This document shows positions 63,033-64,000 of a DNA stretch of 64,000 bases, one piece after another (the first letter of the stretch is position 1; each line of letters opens with the position of its first letter). The translations under genes were made by a program, and so were the position numbers. The stretch is taken from assembly GCF_003386095.1 (NCBI RefSeq), contig NZ_QREG01000010.1:1-64000 (forward strand). The letters are read 5' to 3'. The notes beneath the pieces were generated by a model. That model saw only the letters and a program-made list of their open reading frames with translations. It had not been told where the DNA came from and made no database searches. Source of the stretch: Marinoscillum furvescens DSM 4134 (lineage in GTDB: Bacteria > Bacteroidota > Bacteroidia > Cytophagales > Cyclobacteriaceae).

Positions 63033-64000
63033 TCATTTCACTAAAGATTGTTGTTTCGCAAACTCAGCTCTGATTAATGATAATTGATTGGCATAGGCAG
63101 GGGCATCTGCCAGGTTTGTTGTTTCCAGTGGGTCATTTTTCAGGTCAAAAAGTTCTTCATAATTGTGCTCAGGGTATTGTAGGTATTTGAGACTATCTGT
63201 CACCAGCCCGTAGGTTTTTGGAATAGTGGGACTACCATTGAGTACGTGCTCGTAGTAAAAGGATGTTCTTGGGGGGTGGTGATCTTGCCTGAGCGCTTTG
63301 AGTAAGTCCCTACCTTGCATATTCGGGGGTGTCGGGATTTCAGCCAGACCTAAAATGGTTGGTGCGATATCCAGGTTTAATGCTGTGAGGTCAGGCTGGA
63401 GACCACTTACATTTTCGTCGCGTGGGTCAAAAATGATCAATGGAACACGAATGGACTCATTGTGACCAAACCACTTACCTGCCAATCCATGTTCACCTAA
63501 ATAAAACCCATTGTCGCTGGTAAATATGATTATGGTGTTATCTGCCAGGCCTTTATCCTCAAGAGTTGCCCTGATGTTGCCAAGAACCTGATCGATACCG
63601 TTAATGAGTCTGAAGTAGTTTTTAACACTTTGTTGGAAAAGAGAATCCGTTTCGAACCTCAATTTCCACCTTTTTCGAGCAATGCTTTGATCTGTTCTGA
63701 AAAATCCGGGTAGCCTGCGCCATGCTTCTTCAGTGGCTGTTGGTGCCTTAGGCACTTCCACGCCATAATATAGAGATAGGAATTCATCCTTAGGAATGAA
63801 TTGCCTGGGATCACCATCTTCAGAATGGGGTGATTTAAAACTCACTGAGAGACAAAAGGGACGTTCATCCGAGGAATCTAAAAAGCTTTGAATTGATTGG
63901 TTGACGATATCTGTATAATGGGTCATATTGCCTAAAGAGTCGTAGTTCTCATATTTCGGTTGATGCATGTTCGTACATTCCCAAAAGTCGAACCTATCTG
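63033..64000 (-). CDS. S1-family sulfatase, partial (5' end outside window)
   Basis: The frame stays open through the window edge; upstream of the first ATG at 63968 it reads DRFDFWECTN, so the real start lies beyond 64000. Visible parts are the C-terminal two-thirds: FCLSVSFKSPHSEDGDP, IIIFTSDNGFYLGEHGLAGK (metal site), and ELFDLKNDPLETTNLADAPA. The formylglycine motif is not in the window. The FYLGEHGLAGKW type is frequent in N-acetylglucosamine- and uronate-type sulfatases. Cotranscribed with the GH106 gene. Confidence 0.9.
   Translation of the reverse strand, partial: DRFDFWECTNMHQPKYENYDSLGNMTHYTDIVNQSIQSFLDSSDERPFCLSVSFKSPHSEDGDPRQFIPKDEFLSLYYGVEVPKAPTATEEAWRRLPGFFRTDQSIARKRWKLRFETDSLFQQSVKNYFRLINGIDQVLGNIRATLEDKGLADNTIIIFTSDNGFYLGEHGLAGKWFGHNESIRVPLIIFDPRDENVSGLQPDLTALNLDIAPTILGLAEIPTPPNMQGRDLLKALRQDHHPPRTSFYYEHVLNGSPTIPKTYGLVTDSLKYLQYPEHNYEELFDLKNDPLETTNLADAPAYANQLSLIRAEFAKQQSLVK

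Overview
The window reads as one large carbohydrate-degradation island (a polysaccharide utilization locus, PUL) from a member of the Bacteroidota, most likely a marine gliding-type (Cytophagales-like) bacterium. The evidence is two tandem SusC/SusD pairs, many lipoprotein signal peptides, secreted enzymes ending in type IX secretion (T9SS) sorting domains, and dense packing of glycosidases and sulfatases. The lineage below phylum is inference. No housekeeping genes, tRNAs, rRNAs, CRISPR arrays or regulator genes were seen.

Layout. 1-373: repeats resembling the end of an IS21-type element, then a terminator. 0.4-17.4 kb: two paralogous giant G8/beta-helix proteins (CEMIP/TMEM2-like) flank two GH78 alpha-L-rhamnosidases, a TIM-barrel/SMP-30 fusion and a DUF1080 protein. 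17.7-18.8 kb: a GH105 unsaturated-uronyl hydrolase. 18.9-41.9 kb (minus strand): DUF3291, five GH71/GH99-like proteins (most with a CBM9-like tail, one fused to a DUF5722 domain), two sulfatases, L-rhamnose mutarotase, DUF1080, a CBM9-PKD protein, a 694-residue protein with a probable alpha/alpha toroid, and a gene remnant. 42.4-53.9 kb (plus strand): SusC-SusD-SusC-SusD and a GLUG-repeat lipoprotein. 54.8-64 kb (minus strand): two sulfatases, a short GH78-like protein, a GH106 rhamnosidase and a partial sulfatase.

Function. Three or four rhamnosidases (GH78, GH78-like, GH106), rhamnose mutarotase, a GH105 and five sulfatases point to a sulfated polysaccharide containing L-rhamnose and uronic acid (ulvan-like, rhamnan sulfate or a sulfated rhamnogalacturonan). 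No polysaccharide lyase family was recognised, although GH105 normally acts on lyase products. The initiating endo-enzyme may therefore be one of the unusual proteins: the G8/beta-helix pair, the GH71/99-like paralogues, or the DUF5722 fusion.

Two further observations stand out. A 15-bp element close to GGTAGGTACRGGATG recurs 45-115 bp before nearly every inferred transcription unit, suggesting a PUL-wide regulator binding site. Two of the five GH71/99-like genes are broken, one by an in-frame TAA and one by a frameshift, and a third gene is reduced to an N-terminal stub, so part of the locus appears to be decaying or to contain sequence errors.
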